From a virus: 63,282 bases of DNA. Within the stretch, counting starts at the first letter, position 1. Every line of letters begins with the position of its first letter. Shown in pieces: positions 55,052-62,917 of this stretch. The stretch lies in IMG/VR virus record IMGVR_UViG_3300041411_000027, positions 1 through 63,282 of that record, one strand, 5' to 3'. The notes below the pieces were generated by a model. That model was not told the DNA's origin. It saw only the letters and a list, made by a program, of their open reading frames with translations, and searched no databases. The translations under genes and the position numbers were made by a program.

Positions 55052-55082
55052 AGCCCCACCGCATATAGTCAGTGGGGCTAGG
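55052..55082 (-). terminator. Terminator after the NAMPT gene
   Basis: AGCCCCAC (55052-55059) and GTGGGGCT (55072-55079); the minus-strand RNA continues TTCTTTTC. The next ribosome site is directly downstream. Confidence 0.8.
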
Positions 55083-55089
55083 GATTGGC

Positions 55090-56628
55090 TTACGCCAATC
55101 GTCCTTTGATGGTTTGCAGATCATCCAACCAGAAGCGACCATTCTCGAACAGCAGCTTCAACACACCACCACGTTCTTCTTCGAAGGTGCATTGGTCTTT
55201 GAGGACGTACTCGCCATCAATCAAGTCAACACGCAGCAAACCTTTAGCAGACTTCTTCAGACCGTCGCCAGTTGCTGGGTCTTTGTAAATCTCTACAAAT
55301 TCACCATTAACAGTGCAAGCAGTTGCCTTCACAGCGAAGCCGAAGGTGTCACGAGTGTTCATCTGGTAGGTGTAAGAACCAATACCAAACACTGCACAGC
55401 CAGAGCTGAAACCCAGTTCTTCCATTCGTTTCAGAATCGCTTCGAAACGTTGCAGGGTGATGCTGTCGCCGTAGATCAGACCAATGTGCGAATCCAGCAG
55501 TTTGTGACCAGTCTCAGTGATAGTACCACCGAAGGTTTCCCACAAGATTTGCAGAGAACCTTTGAACTCTGGACTGCCCGGTTCAGCGTCTGGATCACCA
55601 CAAATTACTTTCAGTGGATCCCCCGAATCAGGACGGATAACCAGCTTGCCGTCACGAGCCATGATGATGTCTTTCAGACGTGGCAATATTTTGGTCAGAA
55701 CACCCCAGTAATCGTAGGTGTCAGCTACATACGATGCAATGCCGGTTGGGACAATGCGAGTGATGTAGTCGTTCATGAAGTCAACTTCTGCTTCCAGTCG
55801 AGCGTCAAGATCACCTTCACGGATGTTAGCCAGAGCCATCTTCTGCTTGATACGAGCCATGCGGAACAAGATGTTGCTGGAGCTTACAGCGTGTTCAGTT
55901 GCAGCTACAGAGCAGCCAACCAACTCTTCGTCAGTATTCACACCGTAGTAATCTTCGAGGTAATCCAGCACTGCGAAAGTGTCAGTACCCGAGAAGAACA
56001 GGCTGTGACCAGATGCAGCACGAATCGCGTCTTCCAGACCAGACATACCACGCATCGAGAAGTCGTGGCACTGGAACTGAATGAGGTTCAGATCGAAGCC
56101 AGTCTTTTCAGCGTAATGGTTTGCCAGTTTACGATATTCACCAGCGATTGTTGCGTTGGTCGCTTGCTTCCAAGTCATGTTCGACATAATGGTTTCCAAG
56201 TAATTGGTCACCCAGAAGAACTCAGGGAAGGTGGACATAACAGTGAAGAGTGGAATCTTCATGTTGATGCGAGTGCCTTCTGGCATAGTCTTCACACGGA
56301 TAGGCAAGAAGCCCAGATCGTGCAGAGCAGCCATCCGAGCAGTGTTTACAACACCCTCACCCAAATAGGCGTTAACACGACGGGTGAAGCGAGCAATCAC
56401 TTTCTCTTTCGGTTGCGAGAAGAACGATTCGTTCCAGTATTCAACGATTTCTTGGAAGCCGCCTTGTGGGCCAAAGGCTACCAGCTTACCGTCGTAGAGC
56501 GAAGAGCCCTTGAACAGACGATTGGATCGTGGAGTGTTGTTCGAGTAAACCATTTCAGTACCAACTGGATATTGGTCTGCATGTCCAAGCTTATAGCCAT
56601 CAACTCCGTGGGGTGCGAAAACTTTCAT
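55090..56628 (-). CDS. Nicotinamide phosphoribosyltransferase (NAMPT/NadV-like)
   Basis: 512 residues from the ATG at 56628 behind GGAGG. K-L-G-H-A-D-Q-Y, F-H-D-F-S-M-R-G-M-S-G (with the His of the active site region), F-S-G-T-D-T and R-P-D-S-G-D-P (R-x-D-S-G binding PRPP) identify NAMPT. It makes NMN from nicotinamide and PRPP. Phage homologues include the Namat enzyme of NAD+ reconstitution pathway 1, which joins nicotinamide to ADP-ribose pyrophosphate; sequence alone does not separate them. Confidence 0.92.
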   Translation of the reverse strand: MKVFAPHGVDGYKLGHADQYPVGTEMVYSNNTPRSNRLFKGSSLYDGKLVAFGPQGGFQEIVEYWNESFFSQPKEKVIARFTRRVNAYLGEGVVNTARMAALHDLGFLPIRVKTMPEGTRINMKIPLFTVMSTFPEFFWVTNYLETIMSNMTWKQATNATIAGEYRKLANHYAEKTGFDLNLIQFQCHDFSMRGMSGLEDAIRAASGHSLFFSGTDTFAVLDYLEDYYGVNTDEELVGCSVAATEHAVSSSNILFRMARIKQKMALANIREGDLDARLEAEVDFMNDYITRIVPTGIASYVADTYDYWGVLTKILPRLKDIIMARDGKLVIRPDSGDPLKVICGDPDAEPGSPEFKGSLQILWETFGGTITETGHKLLDSHIGLIYGDSITLQRFEAILKRMEELGFSSGCAVFGIGSYTYQMNTRDTFGFAVKATACTVNGEFVEIYKDPATGDGLKKSAKGLLRVDLIDGEYVLKDQCTFEEERGGVLKLLFENGRFWLDDLQTIKGRLA

Positions 56629-57167
56629 TGTAAATCCTCCTTCTGAATTTGGAATGTGCAACCTCTATGGCTCTTTAGCTTACCACTGAGGCATCGTGAA
56701 ATCGCAGGTTGCTGATACCCTAACTCAACAAGCTCGTATACTGCCTTGTCTGTGTAGAGGATGTTACCGGCTTTATCAAATACTGTCAATAGATTTCTTG
56801 GCCTAAGTCCCGTTTCAAGTGCATGATTTGAATTCTCTGTGGGAGTTGCCCATTCAAGATTTAGTTCGTGGTTATTCTTCTTGTTCCCGTCTTTATGGTT
56901 GACATATGCCTTACCTTCAGGGTTCTCATGGAATGTTTCCGCCACCAATCTGTGAATATACTTATATTCAATCACACCATCCTTTGAAAGATGGACTTGC
57001 GAGTAACCGCTCGTATGGTCATTTGGAGACATGTAGCCACCCGTCCAGTCGACTTCATACGTGCCTCGGGATACGCGGCGAGGGCAGCTTCTAACCACCC
57101 CGCACTCGTTTATATCGTAAAGACCTTCGTAGCCTGCAATAGAGCGCCAAGTGTGTAGTTCACTCAT
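56625..57167 (-). CDS. NUMOD4/HNH homing endonuclease
   Basis: 180 residues. Starts with a NUMOD4 motif (W-R-S-I-A-G-Y-E-G-L-Y), then H-R-L-V-A-E-T-F, then V-N-H-K-D-G-N-K-K-N-N-H-E-L-N-L-E-W-A-T (HNH_3), and ends with a NUMOD1-like helix repeat. Its stop overlaps the NAMPT start. Confidence 0.9.
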   Translation of the reverse strand: MSELHTWRSIAGYEGLYDINECGVVRSCPRRVSRGTYEVDWTGGYMSPNDHTSGYSQVHLSKDGVIEYKYIHRLVAETFHENPEGKAYVNHKDGNKKNNHELNLEWATPTENSNHALETGLRPRNLLTVFDKAGNILYTDKAVYELVELGYQQPAISRCLSGKLKSHRGCTFQIQKEDLQ

Positions 57168-57763
57168 TGAGCTGGAATCAACTCAGGATTCACTTTGAAG
57201 AACGAATCAGATGGTTCAGCGATTACAGCCTCACCTTGCTCTTGATTCTCCAGAATATGCTGCTGGTCAGTAGCCATCTGGTCCTGTTTGTCGTCACGTT
57301 CCTGCTGAGCCTTGGCTTCATCGATCTTGATCTGCTCTTGTTGCAGCTTCAGAGCTTTCTCGCCTTCGTCTTCAGTCAGTGCGTCCATCAAGAGCATACC
57401 GCCAGCGGCACCTACCGCACCCCCAACGATGGAAGTACCCAGCCCAGAACCACCGCCCATACCACCAGAAGAATAACCACCGTTGTAGCCGCCACCCCGA
57501 TTATATCCACTGTTGCCTCCATAGTAGTTCTTTTGAATCACTGTAGTGTTCCGTGGAGCAGAACGGTAAACAGGGGTTTGTTTGGTCACTGTACGTGTTA
57601 CAACAGGACGGCTCACAACTGCTGGTCGAGACACTTTCGGAGCAGAGTAGCTCGGTTTGGAGAAGCTAGGCTTCGAACTCACCCGACTCTTAGCTTCAGC
57701 GAAGCCTACACCAATACACAAGATTGCACCAGCCATGATACCAGCAATAACTTTCTTGAACAT
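57164..57763 (-). CDS. Exported glycine-rich protein
   Basis: 199 residues. Signal peptide with A-E-A-K-like cleavage near 24; Ser/Pro/Val repeats; Tyr/Gly-rich stretch (Y-G-G-N-S-G-Y-N-R-G-G-G-Y-N-G-G-Y); a hydrophobic Gly-rich segment (about 107-130); then an acidic Gln-rich helix. Low-complexity envelope protein of unknown role. It overlaps the HNH gene by four bases. Confidence 0.75.
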   Translation of the reverse strand: MFKKVIAGIMAGAILCIGVGFAEAKSRVSSKPSFSKPSYSAPKVSRPAVVSRPVVTRTVTKQTPVYRSAPRNTTVIQKNYYGGNSGYNRGGGYNGGYSSGGMGGGSGLGTSIVGGAVGAAGGMLLMDALTEDEGEKALKLQQEQIKIDEAKAQQERDDKQDQMATDQQHILENQEQGEAVIAEPSDSFFKVNPELIPAQ

Positions 57764-57783
57764 TTGAATCCTCCTTTGTTAGA

Positions 57784-58215
57784 TTAGTCGCAACTTGAAG
57801 AGCTGGAGCTACTGGAACCGCTATCACTTGAAGAACTGCTGCTAGAGCAGGAAGAGTGACTGGAGTAGCTACTGCTGCTGTGTGAAGGAGTATACGCAGG
57901 AGCCGAATAGCTGTCAACAACATTATCAAAAGAATTATCGTGACGTTTCAACTCAGTGCTTCCGCCGCTTGAGCGTGGAGAAGCCTTGGTCGTTGGCTTT
58001 CCCGTGGTCACTGGAGCGGTACGGGAAGGATACGAGACACGAGCTGCCTGACGCATATATTCTTCCTGAACCACACGGTCACGGTCTTCCTGCATTCGAC
58101 GGATACGTTCGGCAGCATATTCTTTACGACGACGTGTCTCATCGCTTTCTCTCATGCAGTAGAAGCCGATCAGAATCACAAATCCTACAGCGAACAAACC
58201 AAGTACAATTTCCAT
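57784..58215 (-). CDS. Membrane-anchored protein with Ser-rich tail
   Basis: 143 residues from the ATG at 58215 (GGAG at correct spacing; the ATG at 58233 overlaps the previous gene). N-terminal membrane helix, Arg/Glu-rich linker, then a tail of serine runs ending in C-D. May work with the exported Gly-rich neighbour. Confidence 0.7.
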   Translation of the reverse strand: MEIVLGLFAVGFVILIGFYCMRESDETRRRKEYAAERIRRMQEDRDRVVQEEYMRQAARVSYPSRTAPVTTGKPTTKASPRSSGGSTELKRHDNSFDNVVDSYSAPAYTPSHSSSSYSSHSSCSSSSSSSDSGSSSSSSSSCD

Positions 58216-58216
58216 A

Positions 58217-59065
58217 TCAGTCTCCCAAGTCAATTACGGTGAGTGTGTCTTTAAATTCCGACTTCAAATCATTGCGGAACGAATTCGTGGTGTAGATGTG
58301 GTCATAGTGGTTCGCCACTACTTCAACGCCTTTCGAGAAGATACCGTGAGTGACAGCCAATTCCAGAGTCTTTGGGTTGCGAGCCTCCAGAAGCAGAGCC
58401 AGCTCAATGAACGTGCGTCCACCATCGCAGATATCGTCAAGAACCAACAGGTTCAAGTGGCTCATGTCGCCGGGACCGTCTACAGTCATGCCAATGATCT
58501 TGCCGTCAGCAAGGTTACGAGTCTTCGAGCAAGTGATCACACCAGCAGCACCCACTTTCTTGGCAAACTCTTCACACTTCTTTGTGGCGCCTTGGTCTGG
58601 TGCAACGATTGTCACATCATTGAACGACAGCTTGATGTCACCAAAGACGGAGTATTGGTCACGTACAGATACGTTATCAATGCAGGCCAGAGAGACAGCA
58701 CTGTGAGGGTCCGTCACTTGAACCATATCGTATTTCAGGCTATTGATCAGACGACCAAAGACCTTAATGCTAAGAGCTTCACCAGCGTTACACACACGAT
58801 CTTGACGTGCATACGGGATATACGGCAGGTCGAGCATGAACTTCGCCAGAGGGAACTCCATACGCAGTGCATCAGTTGCCATCAAAAGTGCCATCACATC
58901 GTCACTGTTCTGGAGTTGTGCATAGACGTAAACACGTTCTGCGTGCATACCGTCTACCTGAGATAGATTGTTGATGTCAACACCAACTTCACCACCGGGG
59001 AAGTTCCACTGACGGACGGTAGTAGTGATGTTAGAACCCAGTGCATCATTCGTATAAGTAATCAT
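58217..59065 (-). CDS. prs: Ribose-phosphate pyrophosphokinase (PRPP synthetase)
   Basis: 282 residues. L-P-Y-I-P-Y-A-R-Q-D-R (ATP site), D-P-H-S, V-A-P-D-Q-G-A and V-L-D-D-I-C-D-G-G-R-T (PRPP loop) are the Prs motifs; shorter than E. coli Prs (315). It makes PRPP for NAMPT. In NARP1 the Prs-like Adps instead makes ADP-ribose pyrophosphate. Presence with NAMPT in one leftward block suggests a joint NAD pathway. Confidence 0.92.
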   Translation of the reverse strand: MITYTNDALGSNITTTVRQWNFPGGEVGVDINNLSQVDGMHAERVYVYAQLQNSDDVMALLMATDALRMEFPLAKFMLDLPYIPYARQDRVCNAGEALSIKVFGRLINSLKYDMVQVTDPHSAVSLACIDNVSVRDQYSVFGDIKLSFNDVTIVAPDQGATKKCEEFAKKVGAAGVITCSKTRNLADGKIIGMTVDGPGDMSHLNLLVLDDICDGGRTFIELALLLEARNPKTLELAVTHGIFSKGVEVVANHYDHIYTTNSFRNDLKSEFKDTLTVIDLGD

Positions 59066-59271
59066 TTTGCCTCCTTACTATTAAAGTAGCGACGGATTGC
59101 GTAACCTCGTGCAAGGCTCCAAACCGTACAGCCTAATGTTGTACTGGTTGCAATAGCTATCGCTGAAGTGAATACGCTGAGACAACCCATTGTAATCAAC
59201 CAGCTCCCCGCCATTCCGAGAAAGGTGCCAGAAAGCACCTCCTTGATTGTTTGTGTCTTCGATTGAGCCAT
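59062..59271 (-). CDS. Two-helix membrane protein, DUF7220-like
   Basis: 69 residues from the ATG at 59271. Two hydrophobic helices with the ending L-A-R-G-Y-A-I-R-R-Y-F-N, resembling small DUF7220 phage membrane proteins. ATGA overlap with prs. Confidence 0.7.
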   Translation of the reverse strand: MAQSKTQTIKEVLSGTFLGMAGSWLITMGCLSVFTSAIAIATSTTLGCTVWSLARGYAIRRYFNSKEAK

Positions 59272-59272
59272 G

Positions 59273-59674
59273 TCACAATTCCACTTGAAAGGATGCTCGC
59301 ATTCCTGCGAGAGCTTCATCTGGAACGTTGTGAATGTTCATCCCGCCTCGGCGGTTCTCAACTACGACGTAGGTTACACCATAATCGTACTCTTCTGCAA
59401 GCTTTACATAGTTTTTCATCGAACGCTTCGTTGGAAATACGTTCGATACAACGATGCTCTGAGTAACGCCCATTTTCGACTCTGTATCCCGCAAGCACTG
59501 ACGATAAGCATAAGCCATGCGAGATTCTGTCCAAAGGTACTCACCTTCAGGCGTGTACAGATACTTGTCATGCTCAAAGTGTGGTGCACGCAAGGCAGTT
59601 GCCAGAGTCGCAGCCAGTGTAGACTTCCCGCTGCCCGGTAACCCCCGGACCAGATATAGCATAGGCTTTTGCAT
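59273..59674 (-). CDS. Polynucleotide kinase-like P-loop protein
   Basis: 133 residues from the ATG at 59674 behind GGAGG. Walker A G-L-P-G-S-G-K-S-T (11-19), then E-H-D-K-Y (about 35) and a helical C-terminus ending V-E-N-R-R-G-G-M-N-I-H. The kinase part of T4 Pnkp is similar; no phosphatase domain. With RNA ligase it should repair cleaved tRNA ends. Its first 100 bases overlap the ligase gene in another frame. Confidence 0.82.
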   Translation of the reverse strand: MQKPMLYLVRGLPGSGKSTLAATLATALRAPHFEHDKYLYTPEGEYLWTESRMAYAYRQCLRDTESKMGVTQSIVVSNVFPTKRSMKNYVKLAEEYDYGVTYVVVENRRGGMNIHNVPDEALAGMRASFQVEL

Positions 59675-60611
59675 CACGTTCCCTCCAGAATTTTTCAATA
59701 ACATCTTTACGTTCCTGATCCCGCATGTGTGCGAAGTCATCGTATTCAACTTCAGAAACCAAGTAGTCAACCAGATCGTAGTATTCCTCATCAACACTTT
59801 GTTTGAAAAGGTGTGGGTCTTCGTACATCATCACGACTTTCTTAGAGCCCATACGCATGAGGAATTTCTTCGTCAAATAGTGAGGCGTCTTGATTTTCAT
59901 GACTGTCTCTCCTGTAAGGAGTCTTACCATGAAACCTTCGTGATCCACTGTACGAGACAGCTTCACAAGGTCGCCAAACTTCATACGAAACCACTCAGGC
60001 CGCTTCATTGCAGTATCTTTCGCAATAGCGTCAAGGTGCTGCTCAGTGAACATCAGGCCAGTCTCATGGTTACGACCACCAATCAGGTAGGCTCCGTGAG
60101 CCTCATCCACGATATGCGGATCAGAAGGGTGACAGATTTCAAACAACAAAGTGTTCACGTTGGTTGTCAGGTTCTGAACAATAGATTTGATAGTGGTATG
60201 CTCAAGATATTCTCGTGCGTACCCAACATAATCGCTATCCAGAGTACCAGTTGTAGCGATCAGCATTTCACCGTTGTGGGACGATACCGAAGCCATGAAG
60301 CCGTTCACCTTACGTGGAGCAATCACCATCGTTTCTGGGTCAAGCTTTGTACCGTTCTCGTGATGGTTGAACACCTTGGTGAAGGGCCAGATGACCACCT
60401 CACCAGTGGTGGTGTCGAACACAATGCCACGAGCTTCATTCAGCATTTTATCTTGGCCCCAGAGATTGTCGTAAAACACTTTCCCTTGGTATTTGATCAC
60501 ACAGAGACTCTGCTCTGGGTAATTCTTCACACGAACCAGCTTCTGTTCGATCAACGAATCGAAATCGCTCAGTTTGATTGCTGCTTTGTATGGTGCTGGT
60601 GAGCCGGACAT
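59574..60611 (-). CDS. RNA ligase (T4 Rnl1-like)
   Basis: 345 residues behind AAGGAG. Lys101 in A-P-R-K-V-N-G-F is the AMP-accepting motif I K-x-N-G; F-E-I-C (motif III), E-G-F-M-V-R (IV) and M-K-I-K-T-P-H-Y (V) follow. Rnl1 reseals tRNAs cut by host anticodon nucleases such as PrrC. Last 33 codons overlap the kinase. Confidence 0.9.
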   Translation of the reverse strand: MSGSPAPYKAAIKLSDFDSLIEQKLVRVKNYPEQSLCVIKYQGKVFYDNLWGQDKMLNEARGIVFDTTTGEVVIWPFTKVFNHHENGTKLDPETMVIAPRKVNGFMASVSSHNGEMLIATTGTLDSDYVGYAREYLEHTTIKSIVQNLTTNVNTLLFEICHPSDPHIVDEAHGAYLIGGRNHETGLMFTEQHLDAIAKDTAMKRPEWFRMKFGDLVKLSRTVDHEGFMVRLLTGETVMKIKTPHYLTKKFLMRMGSKKVVMMYEDPHLFKQSVDEEYYDLVDYLVSEVEYDDFAHMRDQERKDVIEKFWRERDAKAYAISGPGVTGQREVYTGCDSGNCLACTTL

Positions 60612-60625
60612 TGTGTTCTCCTTAA

Positions 60626-61039
60626 TTACAAAAGTTTCTCACGCATGATATCACGTGCCATTTCTGGTGTCACAAATTCTTTCAGAAGAGCTTTTACGTC
60701 CTTCATCAAGAACTCTCGTTCAATTCGAAGAGCAGATCCTACACGATCACTGATCACTGCGTCAAGTCGTTCTCTGACGATATCTTTAATCTGGGCATCT
60801 ACAGCAGCACCAACAGCTTTGGCTAGCTCTGGGGATTTCGCAGTGTAGGTAGGGTTCCAACCACCAGAAGACTGTACCATACCTTTTAGGCAGGAGGCAA
60901 TCTGTCCTTCGATCTTACCTTTAATCGAATCAGTTTGGATGTTGTTCATGACCTCACGGCCAATCTCAATTTCCAGTTCTGGATTATTAGCAATGAGGGC
61001 TCGAAGACCCTCCGTGTCAAGACGCATTTTGATAGTCAT
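60626..61039 (-). CDS. Hypothetical helical protein
   Basis: 137 residues. Charged helices with an Ala-rich middle; no named domain. Probably transcribed with the RNA ligase gene. Confidence 0.65.
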   Translation of the reverse strand: MTIKMRLDTEGLRALIANNPELEIEIGREVMNNIQTDSIKGKIEGQIASCLKGMVQSSGGWNPTYTAKSPELAKAVGAAVDAQIKDIVRERLDAVISDRVGSALRIEREFLMKDVKALLKEFVTPEMARDIMREKLL

Positions 61040-61052
61040 ATAGCCTCCTTAG

Positions 61053-61475
61053 TCAGTCTTTGTATTCGATGATTGTACAGATGCCAGCTTTATTGTCAAG
61101 CATTGCTTGTTTCAGTAGTGCAATTTTACGCTCTTTCCGTGCTTGCCAGAATGGAGTGAGCTTGTCGGCTACAATACAAGCTACAACAATACCAATAGCG
61201 CCCCACCCGATAACACCACCGACGATAAGCGGTTCCACTTCACCGACAGAGCCGAAGATAAGGAACGGCAAGTAGACCACTCCAACCACTGCCCAGATGA
61301 CAAAGATAACACCAAGCAGACTCATAAGCAATTTGAAGAAGCCGATAATGCCGCTGAAGATTGTGGTGCGAATGTATGAGCAAGTGGTGAAGATTTCATT
61401 ACGGGAGCGAGACTGAAAGCTCTCTTGCATCCAAGCATTGAAACGGTAGTGCCACGAAGATTTAGAAATTTGCAT
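61053..61475 (-). CDS. Membrane protein with SWHYRF start
   Basis: 140 residues. S-W-H-Y-R-F-N-A-W at the start is found in short phage membrane proteins; two or three membrane helices (about 38-75, 80-103), then a basic helix. Unknown role. Confidence 0.7.
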   Translation of the reverse strand: MQISKSSWHYRFNAWMQESFQSRSRNEIFTTCSYIRTTIFSGIIGFFKLLMSLLGVIFVIWAVVGVVYLPFLIFGSVGEVEPLIVGGVIGWGAIGIVVACIVADKLTPFWQARKERKIALLKQAMLDNKAGICTIIEYKD

Positions 61476-61485
61476 TTGATTCTCC

Positions 61486-61719
61486 TTATTGAGTGAGAGT
61501 TACAGAGCCTTCAAAGAAAGTAAACTCGCTTCTGATCCAAGAGTTCAAGCTTACACCAGTGTCGATCACAACACCAGTAAAATCTCCAGCTTGTTCACCC
61601 TCAAGATCAGTCACCATTACAATCATTGGTGGTTGCTCGTTGTGGATCATCAGAGTACCCACTTCCATGACTTGCGTCAAGCTATTTCGTGCATCGATTG
61701 AAACAAATGGTTTAGTCAT
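61486..61719 (-). CDS. Hypothetical 77-residue protein
   Basis: Beta-rich, small barrel-like (I-V-M-V-T-D-L-E-G, F-T-G-V-V-I-D-T-G). ATGA overlap with the upstream gene. Confidence 0.65.
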   Translation of the reverse strand: MTKPFVSIDARNSLTQVMEVGTLMIHNEQPPMIVMVTDLEGEQAGDFTGVVIDTGVSLNSWIRSEFTFFEGSVTLTQ

Positions 61720-61907
61720 GCGTTAAGCCTCTTTGTGTGGATGACGTAAGACGTGTCACCGTCCTCAATTTTCTCTGCCATTTCCGCTAGTGGGATGTCC
61801 TCACCGTGCATGCAGTATCGAACAGCGTCATCGTAGTTAGTGTAGACACCACAGACGCAATCCCAACCCATTTCAATGCTAGTTAAGACGTATACATAGT
61901 CACTCAT
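61716..61907 (-). CDS. Hypothetical 63-residue protein
   Basis: Y-V-Y-V-L-T-S-I-E-M-G-W-D-C-V-C-G-V-Y resembles small phage proteins with a ferredoxin-like fold (DUF7336-like). Overlaps the upstream gene by eight bases. Confidence 0.65.
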   Translation of the reverse strand: MSDYVYVLTSIEMGWDCVCGVYTNYDDAVRYCMHGEDIPLAEMAEKIEDGDTSYVIHTKRLNA

Positions 61908-62139
61908 TGCTGATCACCACTTCGCCTTCGAATGCCACGCAGAACTCTTTGATGATGTTGTCCTGATAACGGAAGGTTCCAACACCAGCGAGCCGCACAC
62001 CAGCGAAATGCTCAGGCTGATCGCCGGGGCCAATCACCAGATAGATGTTACCGTTATTCGCGGTGGACTTTACCAGCGACTTTGGTGCAAAGATATCGCG
62101 TGTTGGGGTTGTTGGTTTCTGGTTAACTATGATGCTCAT
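61900..62139 (-). CDS. Hypothetical 79-residue protein
   Basis: ATG at 62139 (ATGA overlap); the longer in-frame start is rejected because it lies inside the phosphoesterase gene. Beta-rich (I-Y-L-V-I-G-P-G-D). Confidence 0.65.
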   Translation of the reverse strand: MSIIVNQKPTTPTRDIFAPKSLVKSTANNGNIYLVIGPGDQPEHFAGVRLAGVGTFRYQDNIIKEFCVAFEGEVVISNE

Positions 62140-62714
62140 GCTCGTTCTCCTGTGTGATGATCCATTACGACGACTTGTTGTTTCGCCATGTGTTCGCAGA
62201 TTTCCTGCCATGTCCAGACTTGGAAGTCAGGATGGTTATCTATGCCAACGTCCAGACGCTTACCACGTGGTGGCAGAGAGCCGTGACAGTGACCATGCAG
62301 CATCCATGAGCCGTGGTGCGATCCGTTCCACACTTCCATTGGATAGTGGCACATTACAACAGGCTGACCTTGCACCTTGATTTCGTGGTAGTCCTTGACG
62401 AATGCCATTTGGATTGTACCAGAGTCTTCCAGCAGTTGCCAAGTACGTTTGTCGCAGTGGTTGCCACGTAGGAAGTGGATGTTACCATTCAACTCCTTGA
62501 TGATTTCGATCAAACGATCCAGTTGCTTCGGATAGATGAACGCGAAGTCACCCAGATGATAGACATCATCAACCAGACCAACCCGAGCGTTCCAACGAGC
62601 AATCAGCTCATCGGTGTTGTTCTCTTGCAGCCAAGGCCGACCAGAGTATTTCACGATGTTCTTGTGTTCGAAGTGGAAGTCCGAACAGAAAAACGGAGTT
62701 TCATTCTTTACCAT
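62136..62714 (-). CDS. Calcineurin-like metallophosphoesterase
   Basis: 192 residues. D-F-H-F (D-x-H), G-D-F-A (GD), G-N-H-C (GNH), H-Y-P and G-H-C-H are the five metal-binding motifs in order. Such phage enzymes can act on nucleotide, RNA-end or protein phosphates; the target here is unknown. Close to RNA repair genes, where end-phosphate removal would fit. Confidence 0.9.
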   Translation of the reverse strand: MVKNETPFFCSDFHFEHKNIVKYSGRPWLQENNTDELIARWNARVGLVDDVYHLGDFAFIYPKQLDRLIEIIKELNGNIHFLRGNHCDKRTWQLLEDSGTIQMAFVKDYHEIKVQGQPVVMCHYPMEVWNGSHHGSWMLHGHCHGSLPPRGKRLDVGIDNHPDFQVWTWQEICEHMAKQQVVVMDHHTGERA

Positions 62715-62917
62715 GATTCAACCCTCTCAACTATAGTTGCATATTGTTTCACACTCTCTAACGCTTCGTCAATGCTTTTAAAACTATCATTGCAGCAACC
62801 TTCGCTGCAAGACATACCTGAGTCTGAAAATGTCCAGATATGGTACGATACCATTTCCCCTGCCTCAAAGTGTTCTCTCACCTCTTCCCAACTTTTAAAA
62901 TCAGAAGTCACGCTCAT
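62708..62917 (-). CDS. Hypothetical 69-residue acidic protein
   Basis: W-E-E-V-R-E-H-F-E-A-G near the start and a C-S-E-G-C-C motif; seven-base overlap with the phosphoesterase. No named family. Confidence 0.65.
   Translation of the reverse strand: MSVTSDFKSWEEVREHFEAGEMVSYHIWTFSDSGMSCSEGCCNDSFKSIDEALESVKQYATIVERVESW

Noticed and set aside
55072-56646. Long plus-strand open frame opposite the NAMPT gene
   Set aside because: Codon structure and all NAMPT motifs are on the minus strand; the plus frame is a shadow.
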